Virus record (IMG/VR): IMGVR_UViG_3300042894_002597
Coordinates: 1-29,617 of that record
Strand: one strand, 5' to 3'
DNA length: 29,617 nucleotides
From: a virus
The stretch's first letter is position 1. Each line of letters begins with the position of its first letter. The notes under the pieces were generated by a model. It was not told the origin of the DNA, did not search any database, and worked only from the letters and a program-made list of their open reading frames with translations. This document shows, piece by piece, positions 1 through 7,777 of this stretch. The position numbers were made by a program, and so were the translations under genes.

Positions 1-127
1 CGATTCGTGTGGCGATCTCGAACAGCGCAACACCGACACCGGCATACATCGACATATTCCGAGGCACACTGGCGCCTCCGCAGATTCAGTATGAGCAAGC
101 AGATCTGTCGCAGAACTTCAGCAAACT
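1..127. repeat. Left copy of 127-bp contig-end repeat
   Basis: Bases 1-127 are identical to 29491-29617. An exact repeat at the two ends of a contig is the signature of a circular or circularly permuted molecule. The length 127 is a common maximum assembler k-mer, so I read it as an assembly overlap. The tail gene reading frame passes through it without interruption, which supports joining the ends into a 29,490-bp circle. Confidence 0.95.
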
Positions 128-1034
128 TCAGTTCGAAGGACAGGACCGCTCCCGAGACTTTGAGCTGTATTACTTCCAAGATGGTTTGCTCTACGACGGC
201 TATACGGCGGAGGCAGCCATCGGTGACATGATGACACTCGCCGGTTATCCTCCAGCGACATATCTCCTTTATACCGATGTGACAGGTATCAACATCAGTC
301 GGAGTCCTGACATCGCTCGTGGTTATTCGTCATTTGTTCCTCAGCGTGGCGACACGATTGCATCGATGCTGAACAAACTCAAAACCGACTACGCTGCGAC
401 ATTCGTCACCGGATGGTCTCCGACTACGACTGGCTATAAATACCAGTGGGCGAATCCGTACGACCTGTCATTCGACAGCGTAATGACTTTGTACCAGAGT
501 GTCCCTGCTGCGACAGCTGCTGGCGTCACTGCGGCGCTCCGTCAGAAGCGTGTGGTCCGTCGTATGACCGCGCATTATGAGTCGCCTGAGTGCAATCAAA
601 TCACAGTCATTGGACAGGATCCACGAAACGGTGATCTGCTGTATTCGTACAATGCAGACGCAGCGAGCCAGGACGCGACCACACTACCAGCCGACCGACC
701 TTACAACTGGAGGGGGCGACCAGTTCCGTACATTCTCGCTGATCCGAGCATCACAAATGCCGACGTTGCTTACCAGGCGAGAATCTCACTACAGAACCGA
801 CTCATGGAAGGGCGCATCCTCATCGAGTGGGAGAGTGACTTTCTGGTTCTGAGCACCACGAATAGACCTCTGTGGGTGCGTGACATCGTGACCATCATGC
901 AGCCTGACGGTGTGACAGTAAAGGGCCTGTATCGAATCGTGGCGATTCCGACAATCGAGTTCGTGGTGGAGAATGGAACCGTGCAGTTCCGCAAAGCAAT
1001 CTATCGAGGTCAGTACCTCTTCGGTGGCGAATAG
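1..1034 (+). CDS. Distal tail protein, C-terminal part (partial; begins at 28287 across the circle junction)
   Basis: This is the 3' portion of a 745-residue protein whose start is at 28287. Residues from about 402 to 745 are encoded here. The apparent ATG at 9 is internal: the frame is open upstream and joins exactly in phase with the right end of the window through the 127-bp overlap. The segment is rich in aromatic and beta-branched residues, consistent with a beta-structured tail or baseplate subunit. The stop codon at 1032-1034 overlaps the GTG start of the next tail gene. It follows the tape measure gene, the usual place for distal tail, hub or tail-associated proteins, so a role in tail-tip assembly is inferred from position. 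I recognise no enzymatic motif. The specific subunit identity is uncertain. Confidence 0.75.
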   Translation, partial: IRVAISNSATPTPAYIDIFRGTLAPPQIQYEQADLSQNFSKLQFEGQDRSRDFELYYFQDGLLYDGYTAEAAIGDMMTLAGYPPATYLLYTDVTGINISRSPDIARGYSSFVPQRGDTIASMLNKLKTDYAATFVTGWSPTTTGYKYQWANPYDLSFDSVMTLYQSVPAATAAGVTAALRQKRVVRRMTAHYESPECNQITVIGQDPRNGDLLYSYNADAASQDATTLPADRPYNWRGRPVPYILADPSITNADVAYQARISLQNRLMEGRILIEWESDFLVLSTTNRPLWVRDIVTIMQPDGVTVKGLYRIVAIPTIEFVVENGTVQFRKAIYRGQYLFGGE

Positions 1035-3973
1035 TGGCCTACATCGATGGGACACGTACATCGACGCTGACGATGTCGCACACGCAAAACGTCACGGAAC
1101 GCATCTGGAATCCATTCGCGACGCAACCTCTCGAGCCTGACTACGACACGCATTCAACAGACTTTACCTTCGGCGGACATTTAGGATTCCTCGGTTCGCT
1201 CGCCATTGCCACCAGCGTCAATGCACCATCACCTGGTTCGGCATGGACGTGGGAACTTCGTGCGAACCTAGCGGTAAACAACGGACACGGATCGACGAAC
1301 AGCGGATACGTGGTGCTCGCGTCTGGAAGTGAGACCGGCGCCACGACATACAAAGATGTGAGTGTGACATGTGCTGGCACATTCACAGCATCGGTGTCGA
1401 CAGATAAGCTGTGGGACGTCACTGAGACCGCATACAGCTCGAGCGTTGCACCGACTGTGTTTCCCCCTCGGACTGCATATCGCTGGCATGAGATGACCAC
1501 AAGTGGAGCAACGGCGGCCTGTAGCATCACGGCGAATGGTGGAAGTGTCAGCGTGTCCGCAGCTGCGACATCGAGGCGAACAGCAGACTACACCGCGATC
1601 CTGTCGGCGAATGGATTCTCGAGTGGTGATGTTCGTCATGACTTCGCTGTGTCATTGGTCAAGGTCAACACGGTCGCTGTGCATGACATCACGCATGCTC
1701 ACACCTTCCACGCGCAGAGCGCCACGGAGTTCTCTCTCAGCGTGCTCGGAACGACTGACGGCTTCGGCATTGTTTCAACAGCCAGCGCCACCATCAGCAC
1801 GAGCTCGTGTCTCGATCGCAGTGTCGCTGTCATTGGTCGAACCAGGGCGTGGTCCACATCGTACCCAGACTCACTCACAGTGACCGTCACAGGATTCGAT
1901 GGTTCCTCCAGGGCGATAACTGGAACAGGCTCGATGTCGGGGTCAGATACCTTCGTGGACTATGCGACCACGACGGTCCTGACGGATCCGGACTACGGGT
2001 CGAACACTCTGACTACATCGCTCGATGATGTTCCAGCAAGCATCTCGTGTGCCATTACTGGCGCATCACTTACAGCTGTCGGTGAGGCATCAACTGAGAC
2101 CAGGTGCATGTTCCGTGGCTTTAGGTTCAATGGCTGGTCACTCGCGTATGCCACAACACGAAGCATCGCGGGAACGACGAACGACAGACTCTTTGCGCCA
2201 TACGAAGGCATGTCGGGATATCGCTACCTTGACATCCAGATCAAGGCGCAAAGCGGGACCTCAGTCGCTGGAACATTCGTCATCACTGACTATCATGGCA
2301 ACACCAAAACCTGGAATGTCACAGCTGCGACTACTTCGTATCAGACGGTGACCATCGACCTGTGCAGTCCGGATGCGTGGTCAGTCTCCGCACTTCCACT
2401 CACCGATGGCAAGGACAATCCCTACCCGAGGAAGAATACCGCTAGCAGTTCGTACGCTGGCTCAGAGAGCGTAGACTCGGCTTACTGGGGCATCACGTCA
2501 TGCCAGCGTCTACGCATCGCTACAGGGGCGATTGACCTCGGCACCACGACACTCAAGCAGGACACGGTCAACGGCTTCACGAATAGTCACTATGTCCCGA
2601 GTGGTCTGGGATACGAAAACGAACGCATCACACCGGCGATTGTGGCCGAAGTCGACACGACCACTTATTACTATTCACGCCGCTTCTGGCAACAGAACAA
2701 CGATGGCAGGAACGAAGAAGAGAGCGACTATCGATGGCAAAAGACTGTAGGTGGCGCAACCGGCGTCACGACATACAGTGTCACACCGCTGACCATCGTG
2801 GACCTTGTCGGTCAAATTAACACATCCGATGACAGCATTGTTCGACATCCTGGCTGGACCGCCACGAACTCCGTGGCGTATCCGGGCAGTGGTACCTGTA
2901 GCGTCTCACAGCCGCCATTGAGGGACTGTTTCCTGAATGGTGGAACTGGTATCAGTACATGGCTATATGGTGGCGGAATCCTCGCAACACCTAACGCCAC
3001 AACCGGCACTGACTTCGCGTATGGCTTCGAGATCGGTGTCGGCACTATCACAGCACAGACGCTGTTCGACTCAATAAACGGCGACTTCATTCCCGATCTA
3101 TATGACCCGTTCGATGTCAATGGTGGCACAGACAGTGCTCTCTACCTGCCATTCGGGGCCATTCTTCGAGGGCCAGCGCACGGGATTGTCCTGGACACAT
3201 CAGGAGATCCGGCGACCAGCGGGACCGTGACGCTCCAGCTCTCGAGTGACAGTTCTTCTCGAGGCACTGACTCCACGTTCGACGCGCTGGGCAACTACCA
3301 GACCGGCTCACCGTTTGGACTCGGCAAAGCGAATCACTCCATCCTCATCGGCGCAAATAGCGTCGGTGTCAATCCGATGTACAGCGCCAAGCGACAACGA
3401 GCGGTGTTCCGGACGGAGACTCTTGCAGGTAACTGCACGGCTGCTGACGTCTCACCAGCACAGCAAGCGACGTATGGTGTCGTTACAGCTGGTGGCGGCG
3501 TCAAGCTGTATCACGCCAGGGCGCACAACGGGACCAACTGGTCAGAGGTTACAACGCCGATCACAGGCGCTGTTTGTCTTAGCCTGGCGTATCAGCGGAA
3601 TAGCGGCGCCATGTCGCTCATCATAATTGTGGATGACACTGATGGCAGCGTCAAGCGATACCTCACAAGCGACGAAGGGATAACAGTCAGCGTGGCAACA
3701 ACAATCGGAACCGGCACACATGGCACTGTCTGCGTGTCGCCAAACGGGATGGAGTACATCTTTTTCAGGACATCATCGAGCAACATCCAGCGTGTCAAGC
3801 GTGATCCGATGGGCAACGTGATAACAGCTGCGTCAAACGTCGTGACGGGTAACGTGGCCGATGATGAGCTGGCATGTTACTGGCGCCTCGGAGTGATCTA
3901 CATCATCTACACGCACACCACGAATGGCATCACGATCGTGTCATCTGCTGACGACGCGGAGACCTTCTCTTAA
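1034..3973 (+). CDS. Large tail fibre or tail-tip protein
   Basis: This is a 979-residue Ser/Thr/Gly-rich protein with the low charge and repetitive beta-strand character of phage fibres and receptor-binding proteins. The GTG start at 1034 overlaps the stop of the preceding tail gene, suggesting translational coupling. The last part, from about residue 800, alternates short hydrophobic strands and turns. It contains two Asp-box-like motifs (S-x-D-x-G/A-x-T), TSDEGIT and SADDAETFS, the second at the extreme C-terminus; such boxes mark beta-propeller folds of the sialidase/BNR type. I infer a propeller-like C-terminal lobe that may bind host surface glycans. No catalytic residues can be assigned. 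The gene is the last of the tail operon and is followed by a hairpin at 3981-4007. Confidence 0.7.
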   Translation: MAYIDGTRTSTLTMSHTQNVTERIWNPFATQPLEPDYDTHSTDFTFGGHLGFLGSLAIATSVNAPSPGSAWTWELRANLAVNNGHGSTNSGYVVLASGSETGATTYKDVSVTCAGTFTASVSTDKLWDVTETAYSSSVAPTVFPPRTAYRWHEMTTSGATAACSITANGGSVSVSAAATSRRTADYTAILSANGFSSGDVRHDFAVSLVKVNTVAVHDITHAHTFHAQSATEFSLSVLGTTDGFGIVSTASATISTSSCLDRSVAVIGRTRAWSTSYPDSLTVTVTGFDGSSRAITGTGSMSGSDTFVDYATTTVLTDPDYGSNTLTTSLDDVPASISCAITGASLTAVGEASTETRCMFRGFRFNGWSLAYATTRSIAGTTNDRLFAPYEGMSGYRYLDIQIKAQSGTSVAGTFVITDYHGNTKTWNVTAATTSYQTVTIDLCSPDAWSVSALPLTDGKDNPYPRKNTASSSYAGSESVDSAYWGITSCQRLRIATGAIDLGTTTLKQDTVNGFTNSHYVPSGLGYENERITPAIVAEVDTTTYYYSRRFWQQNNDGRNEEESDYRWQKTVGGATGVTTYSVTPLTIVDLVGQINTSDDSIVRHPGWTATNSVAYPGSGTCSVSQPPLRDCFLNGGTGISTWLYGGGILATPNATTGTDFAYGFEIGVGTITAQTLFDSINGDFIPDLYDPFDVNGGTDSALYLPFGAILRGPAHGIVLDTSGDPATSGTVTLQLSSDSSSRGTDSTFDALGNYQTGSPFGLGKANHSILIGANSVGVNPMYSAKRQRAVFRTETLAGNCTAADVSPAQQATYGVVTAGGGVKLYHARAHNGTNWSEVTTPITGAVCLSLAYQRNSGAMSLIIIVDDTDGSVKRYLTSDEGITVSVATTIGTGTHGTVCVSPNGMEYIFFRTSSSNIQRVKRDPMGNVITAASNVVTGNVADDELACYWRLGVIYIIYTHTTNGITIVSSADDAETFS

Positions 3974-3980
3974 AAAGGAA

Positions 3981-4007
3981 ACGCCTCCAGAGGGGTGCTG
4001 GAGGCGT
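3981..4007 (+). terminator. Perfect 10-bp hairpin after the tail operon
   Basis: ACGCCTCCAG (3981-3990) and CTGGAGGCGT (3998-4007) are perfect complements around a 7-nt loop, 8 nt after the fibre gene stop. On the + strand it is not followed by a U tract. An A tract precedes it, so a T-rich tail exists only on the complementary strand. It could be a U-less terminator, an mRNA 3'-end stabiliser, or an attenuator before the endolysin gene. Confidence 0.55.
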
Positions 4008-4053
4008 CAGGACTAGGAACTAAGAAACCGGTTGGACAATAGGAGTATACAAC

Positions 4054-4599
4054 ATGAGCGAGCGGACAATAGCACTACTGTCGACAGATCTGGCAATGGC
4101 GAATGTGGGCATCCAGGAAGTAGGCGAGAACAGAGGCAAAGCTGTCGAAGCGTATCAAGCATCATGTAAACCTCCGGTCCCTGCTGGTTCCCCCTGGTGC
4201 GCGGCACACGTGCGCTTCAGGCATAAGCAAGCAGCCACACAGCTCGGCATCACGTACGATGAGACTTTTCCTCGCTCGGCATATTGTCCAGACTGGTCGC
4301 GATGGTTCAAGGCAAATTCATTGTGGTTGCCTGTCCAACACATCCGCGATGGCACGACAGCGAAGCGACCACGGCGCGGTGATCTGGCGCTGTTCTACTT
4401 CTCTGCTCTCTCCCGCATCGCTCACATCGGTATCGTGACTAAGGTCGAGGAGTGGGGTGTCTATACGGTCGAAGGTAACACGAGTCCGGAGCCAAGCGAC
4501 GAACTTTCCGTCGAGCGTGATGGCGATGGCCTGTATGCCAAAAAGAGGAACTGGCACGAGCTCGGCAAGTTCGGCGGCTTCGGCTTCGTCAACTTCTGA
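4054..4599 (+). CDS. CHAP-domain endolysin
   Basis: The 181-residue product fits a single CHAP (NlpC/P60-type cysteine amidohydrolase/peptidase) domain that cleaves peptidoglycan for lysis. The expected elements are in order: the catalytic Cys in SPWCAAH (C49), the segment RRGDLALFYFS (about 107-117), the catalytic His in IAHIGIV (H124), and the third polar position in VEGNTS (E140/N142). No separate cell-wall-binding domain is present, so this is a minimal lysin. Start ATG 4054 has AGGAG about 9 nt upstream. It sits alone between a hairpin (3981-4007) and a bidirectional terminator (4601-4675). The holin-like genes are far away at 21787-22262, so the lysis functions are split on the map. Confidence 0.85.
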   Translation: MSERTIALLSTDLAMANVGIQEVGENRGKAVEAYQASCKPPVPAGSPWCAAHVRFRHKQAATQLGITYDETFPRSAYCPDWSRWFKANSLWLPVQHIRDGTTAKRPRRGDLALFYFSALSRIAHIGIVTKVEEWGVYTVEGNTSPEPSDELSVERDGDGLYAKKRNWHELGKFGGFGFVNF

Positions 4600-4600
4600 C

Positions 4601-4675
4601 AAACCAAAAACCATCTGTATACATGGGCTTCGTCCGGTAAACCGGGGCCATGCGACAGATGGTTTCTGTTTGGTT
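4601..4675. terminator. Nested bidirectional terminator-like structure
   Basis: Starting 2 nt after the endolysin stop, three nested stems can be drawn. The outer is AACCAAA (4602-4608)/TTTGGTT (4669-4675). The main stem is AAACCATCTGT (4608-4618)/ACAGATGGTTT (4655-4665). Inside lie CATGG/CCATG (4622-4626/4648-4652) and CCGG-TAAA-CCGG (4634-4645). The 3' arm is T-rich read from either strand. It lies between convergent transcription units (endolysin rightward, early operon leftward), so a bidirectional terminator is the simplest reading. The rest of the gap, 4676-4722, shows nothing further. Confidence 0.6.
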
Positions 4676-4722
4676 AGTTGTTCGTTCACCGATGTGGGAG
4701 CACCGGCATAACGACTATACAT

Positions 4723-4944
4723 TTACCGCCACACATGCACCACTTTTTGTTCGTGCTGTGGATTCTCTTCGATGCGGAAACTCACGATGCCATCGAGCGC
4801 AGGATGTACAAAGATGATTGCATCCTCAGCGTTCAATCGCTCCAGGATCTCATGTTCGCTCGCTTTGAGGAGCCACAGGAGACCTTCTGGTTTTTCTTCT
4901 ACGCGTGTGATTGATGGTTTATTCTCAGCTGGTTTTCTCGCCAT
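4723..4944 (-). CDS. Small protein of unknown function, last gene of leftward operon
   Basis: This is a 73-residue protein with a charged N-terminus (many K and E) and a mixed alpha/beta-looking body containing DAIIFVHPALDG. I do not recognise a family. The ATG at 4944 lies inside the end of the HNH nuclease gene (46-nt overlap), with only a weak purine-rich stretch (GGGA) upstream, so expression probably depends on translational coupling. It is the most promoter-distal gene of the leftward operon and ends before the bidirectional terminator. Its hydrophilic composition and lack of a signal peptide suggest a cytoplasmic protein. Confidence 0.55.
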   Translation of the reverse strand: MARKPAENKPSITRVEEKPEGLLWLLKASEHEILERLNAEDAIIFVHPALDGIVSFRIEENPQHEQKVVHVWR

Positions 4945-5561
4945 AGTTGTTCCCGTTCTTTTTCCATGTCATGGTCAATGTGATGATTTTTGTGGCACCT
5001 GGCGCAGTAAGTTATCAGATCTGACATTTGTTCTGCGCCATGGCGTACGTAAGTATTATGGTGACAATGCAGATACTCAGTCGAACCGCATGACTGACAG
5101 GTGTGATTGTCACGCTCAAACACAGCTGCTCTAAGCTTCATCCACCGTGCTGTTTTTAGATACCTTGAATGGTAAACCCTTTTTTGTTCGTTGAGATTAT
5201 GAGGATATTCCGCACGTAACCGATAGTATTCCTCACGTAAATACTCACGGTTTCGGAAGTAGTCATTGTCTGGGTCATATCGAACCTGTGCGTAGATGTG
5301 CCCATCATCTGATGCGCGATTGCCATTTAGAATCTTCAGTGCATCGACCTTTTTAATAGGCTTGACCATGTGTCCACAACGTAAGCATCTCATTCGATAA
5401 TGATCTCGTCCAAGAGAATCTATCTTTTGTGTCATGACAGTAGACTCATGCAGACATTCGTCGAATGTTGGATACACGGGTTTGTGTTGCTTCTCCCATG
5501 CTTCAAGGTATTCAGTCCAAGGAGGAAGGTCTGCATGCGGCATCATGTCAGAGAGCTTCAA
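4899..5561 (-). CDS. HNH endonuclease with an additional zinc-binding motif
   Basis: The product is about 220 residues. Its C-terminal third carries a zinc-type HNH nuclease core: CQSC, then YLHCHHNTYVRHG with the catalytic His pair, then the second zinc pair CARCHKNHH. A separate CLRCGH motif near residue 60 suggests a DNA-binding finger upstream of the nuclease. I chose the TTG at 5561 because it overlaps the thyX stop (TTGA) and has GGAGG seven bases upstream; the alternative is the ATG at 5546. An upstream extension of the frame to 6074 is only a shadow of thyX. Its location in a metabolic operon rather than beside terminase suggests a free-standing homing-type or nicking enzyme. A related HNH protein is encoded at 13658-13984. 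Confidence 0.8.
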   Translation of the reverse strand: MKLSDMMPHADLPPWTEYLEAWEKQHKPVYPTFDECLHESTVMTQKIDSLGRDHYRMRCLRCGHMVKPIKKVDALKILNGNRASDDGHIYAQVRYDPDNDYFRNREYLREEYYRLRAEYPHNLNEQKRVYHSRYLKTARWMKLRAAVFERDNHTCQSCGSTEYLHCHHNTYVRHGAEQMSDLITYCARCHKNHHIDHDMEKEREQLWRENQLRINHQSHA

Positions 5562-6187
5562 GCCAGCGCCTCCATCGTGATTGGCAAGTGTTCCAACATA
5601 ATGTTCTGGACGCTTTGGGCGATGTCGCGATGCTCGAGCTGCGTGTCCTGGCGCGTTCGCAGTTGGACATAATGTATCCACGAGCGGATGCTTCCGCTCA
5701 TGTACATCGTGGTCGGAGTGCAAAGCGGCAGGACCATGCGAGCAGTCTCCGCAGATATGCCATGTGCGATGAGATCGCGATAGACGTCGGTCGCAAACTC
5801 GATTGATGACCCGACCAAATACAGCGCGTCCTGCTGCTCCTTGGTCAGTTCTTCTATCTTCGGTAGTGGGAGGCTGGATTGGCGATTGTGAGCGCCAGCG
5901 AGGCGCATCTCTGGGACCTCGATGTCCTCGACCACGGTCGCGTATCGTTGGCTGAACTCCTGGAAGGAGAACGACCGATGTCGGAGCAGCTGCGCGGCGA
6001 TGGCTCTCGTGGTCTTGACCTCGATGCACATCGACGCCATCTCGAAGATTGACCAGTGTCCGTGACTGACACAAAATCGAAGCAACCTCGTGACATCAGG
6101 ATTGTCCTGGTTCGCGGGGTTCGAGACCCTGGCGCAATACCCGATGACTGCTTCAGCATCGGGCGTTATCCATACGAGTTTTGTCAT
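5558..6187 (-). CDS. thyX: Flavin-dependent thymidylate synthase ThyX
   Basis: This 209-residue protein contains the diagnostic ThyX signature RHRX7S as R69-H70-R71 to S79, followed by QRY. Length and motif position match the family. ThyX makes dTMP from dUMP using FAD, NAD(P)H and methylene-tetrahydrofolate; phages carry it to raise thymidine supply during replication. The ATG at 6187 overlaps the stop of the DUF2829-like gene (ATGA), and its own stop overlaps the HNH start, so it is embedded in a tightly coupled leftward operon with the ERF recombinase. No sign of truncation is seen. Confidence 0.95.
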   Translation of the reverse strand: MTKLVWITPDAEAVIGYCARVSNPANQDNPDVTRLLRFCVSHGHWSIFEMASMCIEVKTTRAIAAQLLRHRSFSFQEFSQRYATVVEDIEVPEMRLAGAHNRQSSLPLPKIEELTKEQQDALYLVGSSIEFATDVYRDLIAHGISAETARMVLPLCTPTTMYMSGSIRSWIHYVQLRTRQDTQLEHRDIAQSVQNIMLEHLPITMEALA

Positions 6188-6456
6188 TCAACTATCTCCC
6201 AATCGGTTTGAAGAGTGTCATAAATGGCGCGACATATATGAAATGATGGTGTGTTATTTGGAAGTATGTCATCGAGTCTTTTTGCCAGTTCCTTCAAGTC
6301 TGGACTAGTATTTATAAATTCATTTATTCCAAATCCATCTTTTCTGGAATCAACTTTTGATAATGAAATCCATAGGTCTCCAGCATGAACATCCCATTCT
6401 TGCCGTTTGATTTTGTGACCTTTACGCATTGCCCTTACGGCTTGTGTCCATGTCAT
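6184..6456 (-). CDS. DUF2829/Tad2-like protein (putative Thoeris anti-defence)
   Basis: This is a 90-residue protein with the hallmarks of the DUF2829 family, whose founding member Tad2 blocks the bacterial Thoeris defence by sequestering its cyclic nucleotide signal. The N-terminus reads MTWTQAVRAMRKGHKIKRQEW, matching the family pattern of an amphipathic helix, G-x-x-h-x-R and then W. The C-terminus ends in TDWEIVE, matching the conserved terminal DW(E)-V. The central 50 residues are divergent and somewhat longer than usual. Its start overlaps the ERF stop and its stop overlaps the thyX start (ATGA on both sides). It is one of three proteins of this type in the genome (see 12833-13414 and 13404-13649). 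Anti-defence function is inferred from family only. Confidence 0.65.
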   Translation of the reverse strand: MTWTQAVRAMRKGHKIKRQEWDVHAGDLWISLSKVDSRKDGFGINEFINTSPDLKELAKRLDDILPNNTPSFHICRAIYDTLQTDWEIVE

Positions 6457-6998
6457 GTGTTAGGGTCCTCTTCTCCGATCACAAAGTGTGAACCGTTATG
6501 ATAGCCAGGTATCGGCTTCGGTGTTGGTGCGAGCTTACGCAGCGTGGTCTGCTGTGGCGGTCCTGGCTTGATCTGTGGCCGTGCCTGTTGCTGTTGTGCA
6601 GCTCCATTGCCATCGTCATCCTCATCGGATGCCAGCGACAACAATGCACTGAGGCTGTAGCGTCGACCATACGAGAGTGCGCTGCCGAATCCATGCGATG
6701 TCTGTTGCATCACTGGAACCTGCACGATACCAGCAATCCACTCACCTGAGCTGTGGATGACACGACTCTCGACCATGATGCTGGTGCTGTGCTCACCGTC
6801 GATGGTGTCCAGCACCGACTGCACAACGAACAGACCATGTTTCGCAAGCACAGGTCGAACGACCTCCATGATGGCATCGAGCGATGTGTACTTCGACCTG
6901 AACGCTGGATTCGTGGAATCCTTGATGATTGGCTTGATTTCAGCCTGTGCCTTGACCAGCGCTGGCGCAATAGCGCCTATTGTCTCCGACATTTTCAT
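6453..6998 (-). CDS. ERF-family single-strand annealing protein
   Basis: The 181-residue product matches the ERF recombinase family: NPAFRSKYTSLDAIMEVVRPVLAKHG in its N-terminal third (seen in two adjacent pieces) and GSALSYGRRYSLSALLSLASDEDDDGN in the middle. These are the family's most conserved blocks. A Gln/Pro-rich linker follows and the C-terminus is basic to neutral. ERF proteins anneal complementary single strands for phage recombination and concatemer or circle formation, usually with an SSB, and an SSB-like gene is present at 12244. The start at 6998 is preferred over the ATG at 6992 because GGGGG lies six bases upstream and it forms an ATGA overlap with the previous stop. Confidence 0.9.
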   Translation of the reverse strand: MKMSETIGAIAPALVKAQAEIKPIIKDSTNPAFRSKYTSLDAIMEVVRPVLAKHGLFVVQSVLDTIDGEHSTSIMVESRVIHSSGEWIAGIVQVPVMQQTSHGFGSALSYGRRYSLSALLSLASDEDDDGNGAAQQQQARPQIKPGPPQQTTLRKLAPTPKPIPGYHNGSHFVIGEEDPNT

Positions 6999-7477
6999 TT
7001 CAAACCCCCTATGTGTAAGCCTGCCCGACTGAGCGCGTTCCTAAACGCTGTCGTCCAGTTGATGTTGCGTCGATCAATGATGGCGCCTGCCTGGCTGTAG
7101 GACCGCCAGATGCTGACATCATTCACCACTGGGCTGATTGCCCGTGCGATGGCTGGCCACTCATCCTGGCGTGTCTCGTACGCTTCGCGGAGGCAGTTGA
7201 GGACATGTGCGAGTGCTTCGTACTTCGTCGTTCGAATCGAACGTGCCCACTCGATCTGTTTCTCGGACCCGCTCATCACAATCGGATTCGGCTCGAGGAG
7301 TCGCTGTGTCAGTGACCATGCGCGTTCAGTCGAACGCTTCGACTCACACGCGGCGCAAATCTCAAGCGTCGACGCCATCATGGCCATTTTGTACTTCAGG
7401 TCCCCCTGCGTATATCCAACCGTGATGAATGCGGTATGACCGCACTTCCAAGTCAAGTCAACCCGTTCCTGTGTCAT
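6995..7477 (-). CDS. Unknown protein with N-terminal Cys/His motif
   Basis: The product is 160 residues. The first 50 residues contain CGH and later CAAC, a pattern that could bind zinc. A segment reading GSEKQIEWARSIR follows near residue 70, a sequence style common in uncharacterised phage and mobile-element proteins. The rest appears helical. It lies directly before and overlaps the ERF gene (4-nt overlap), so it may assist recombination or bind DNA, but this is inference from position. The ATG at 7477 is preceded by an A/G-rich SD-like stretch including AGGGGGACAGG. No catalytic motif is recognisable. Confidence 0.7.
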   Translation of the reverse strand: MTQERVDLTWKCGHTAFITVGYTQGDLKYKMAMMASTLEICAACESKRSTERAWSLTQRLLEPNPIVMSGSEKQIEWARSIRTTKYEALAHVLNCLREAYETRQDEWPAIARAISPVVNDVSIWRSYSQAGAIIDRRNINWTTAFRNALSRAGLHIGGLK

Positions 7478-7486
7478 CCTGTCCCC

Positions 7487-7690
7487 CTAGTTTTTCACTT
7501 TGATGCAAACGTCACCCATGCCAAAGATGACCACGTCATCATCGACACGGATATCATCGTCTTCGCACTCTTCGATGGCATCGATGGCCTCATCGAGATC
7601 GATGTCATGCAGTCCGGAAGGGCTGCTGAGTTGAATCGTCAAACCCTGCTCGATGAACCACTTGACCGTCGCGATAGCTGAACTTTTCAT
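7487..7690 (-). CDS. Small acidic protein, first gene of leftward operon
   Basis: This is a 67-residue, strongly acidic protein with a run of Asp/Glu around residues 38-52 (EECEDDDIRVDDD). Its net charge resembles DNA-mimic or anti-repressor-type small phage proteins, but I recognise no family. I placed the start at 7690 (MKSSAIATVKW), with AGGA just upstream; the longer open frame to 8065 runs through the promoter and the divergent repressor gene and is a shadow. It is the first gene after the leftward promoter, a position usually occupied by very early or host-takeover genes. Confidence 0.65.
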   Translation of the reverse strand: MKSSAIATVKWFIEQGLTIQLSSPSGLHDIDLDEAIDAIEECEDDDIRVDDDVVIFGMGDVCIKVKN

Positions 7691-7728
7691 TTTCCTAATC
7701 CTTCGTCGTGATGTCCAATCACATCGAC

Positions 7729-7758
7729 ATCCTAGCACGGGTTGACATACTGTGTCAA
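7729..7758 (-). promoter_or_regulatory. Leftward early promoter
   Basis: Read on the minus strand, TTGACA (7758-7753) and TAGGAT (7734-7729) are separated by 18 bases. Transcription would start near 7722, about 30 nt before the ATG at 7690. The -35 hexamer is one arm of the 7741-7759 palindrome. Confidence 0.65.
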
Positions 7759-7759
7759 C
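7741..7759. promoter_or_regulatory. Operator palindrome shared by two divergent promoters
   Basis: GTTGACA-tactg-TGTCAAC is a perfect 7+5+7 inverted repeat. Each arm contains a consensus TTGACA -35 box, one reading left and one reading right. A dimeric repressor bound here would block both promoters. The adjacent HTH gene at 7778 is the obvious candidate to bind it. Confidence 0.75.
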
Positions 7760-7771
7760 TGTGTGTATAAC
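7742..7771 (+). promoter_or_regulatory. Rightward promoter for the HTH gene, probably leaderless
   Basis: TTGACA (7742-7747) and TATAAC (7766-7771) are separated by 18 bases. The ATG of the HTH gene begins 6 nt after the -10 box, at 7778, which is about where transcription should start. The mRNA would therefore have little or no 5' leader. Confidence 0.7.
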
Positions 7772-7777
7772 GATGAC

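Noticed and set aside
1-127. Biological direct terminal repeat
   Set aside because: It lies inside a continuous tail gene and has a typical assembler k-mer length, so circular closure is simpler.
1141-1639. Minus-strand open frames opposite the large fibre gene
   Set aside because: Shadows of a Ser/Thr-rich coding strand; no SD, no recognisable motifs.
5562-6074. N-terminal extension of the HNH frame on the minus strand
   Set aside because: It lies wholly over thyX in another frame, is Arg/His/Pro-rich with no motif, and a TTG with a strong SD exists at the thyX stop.
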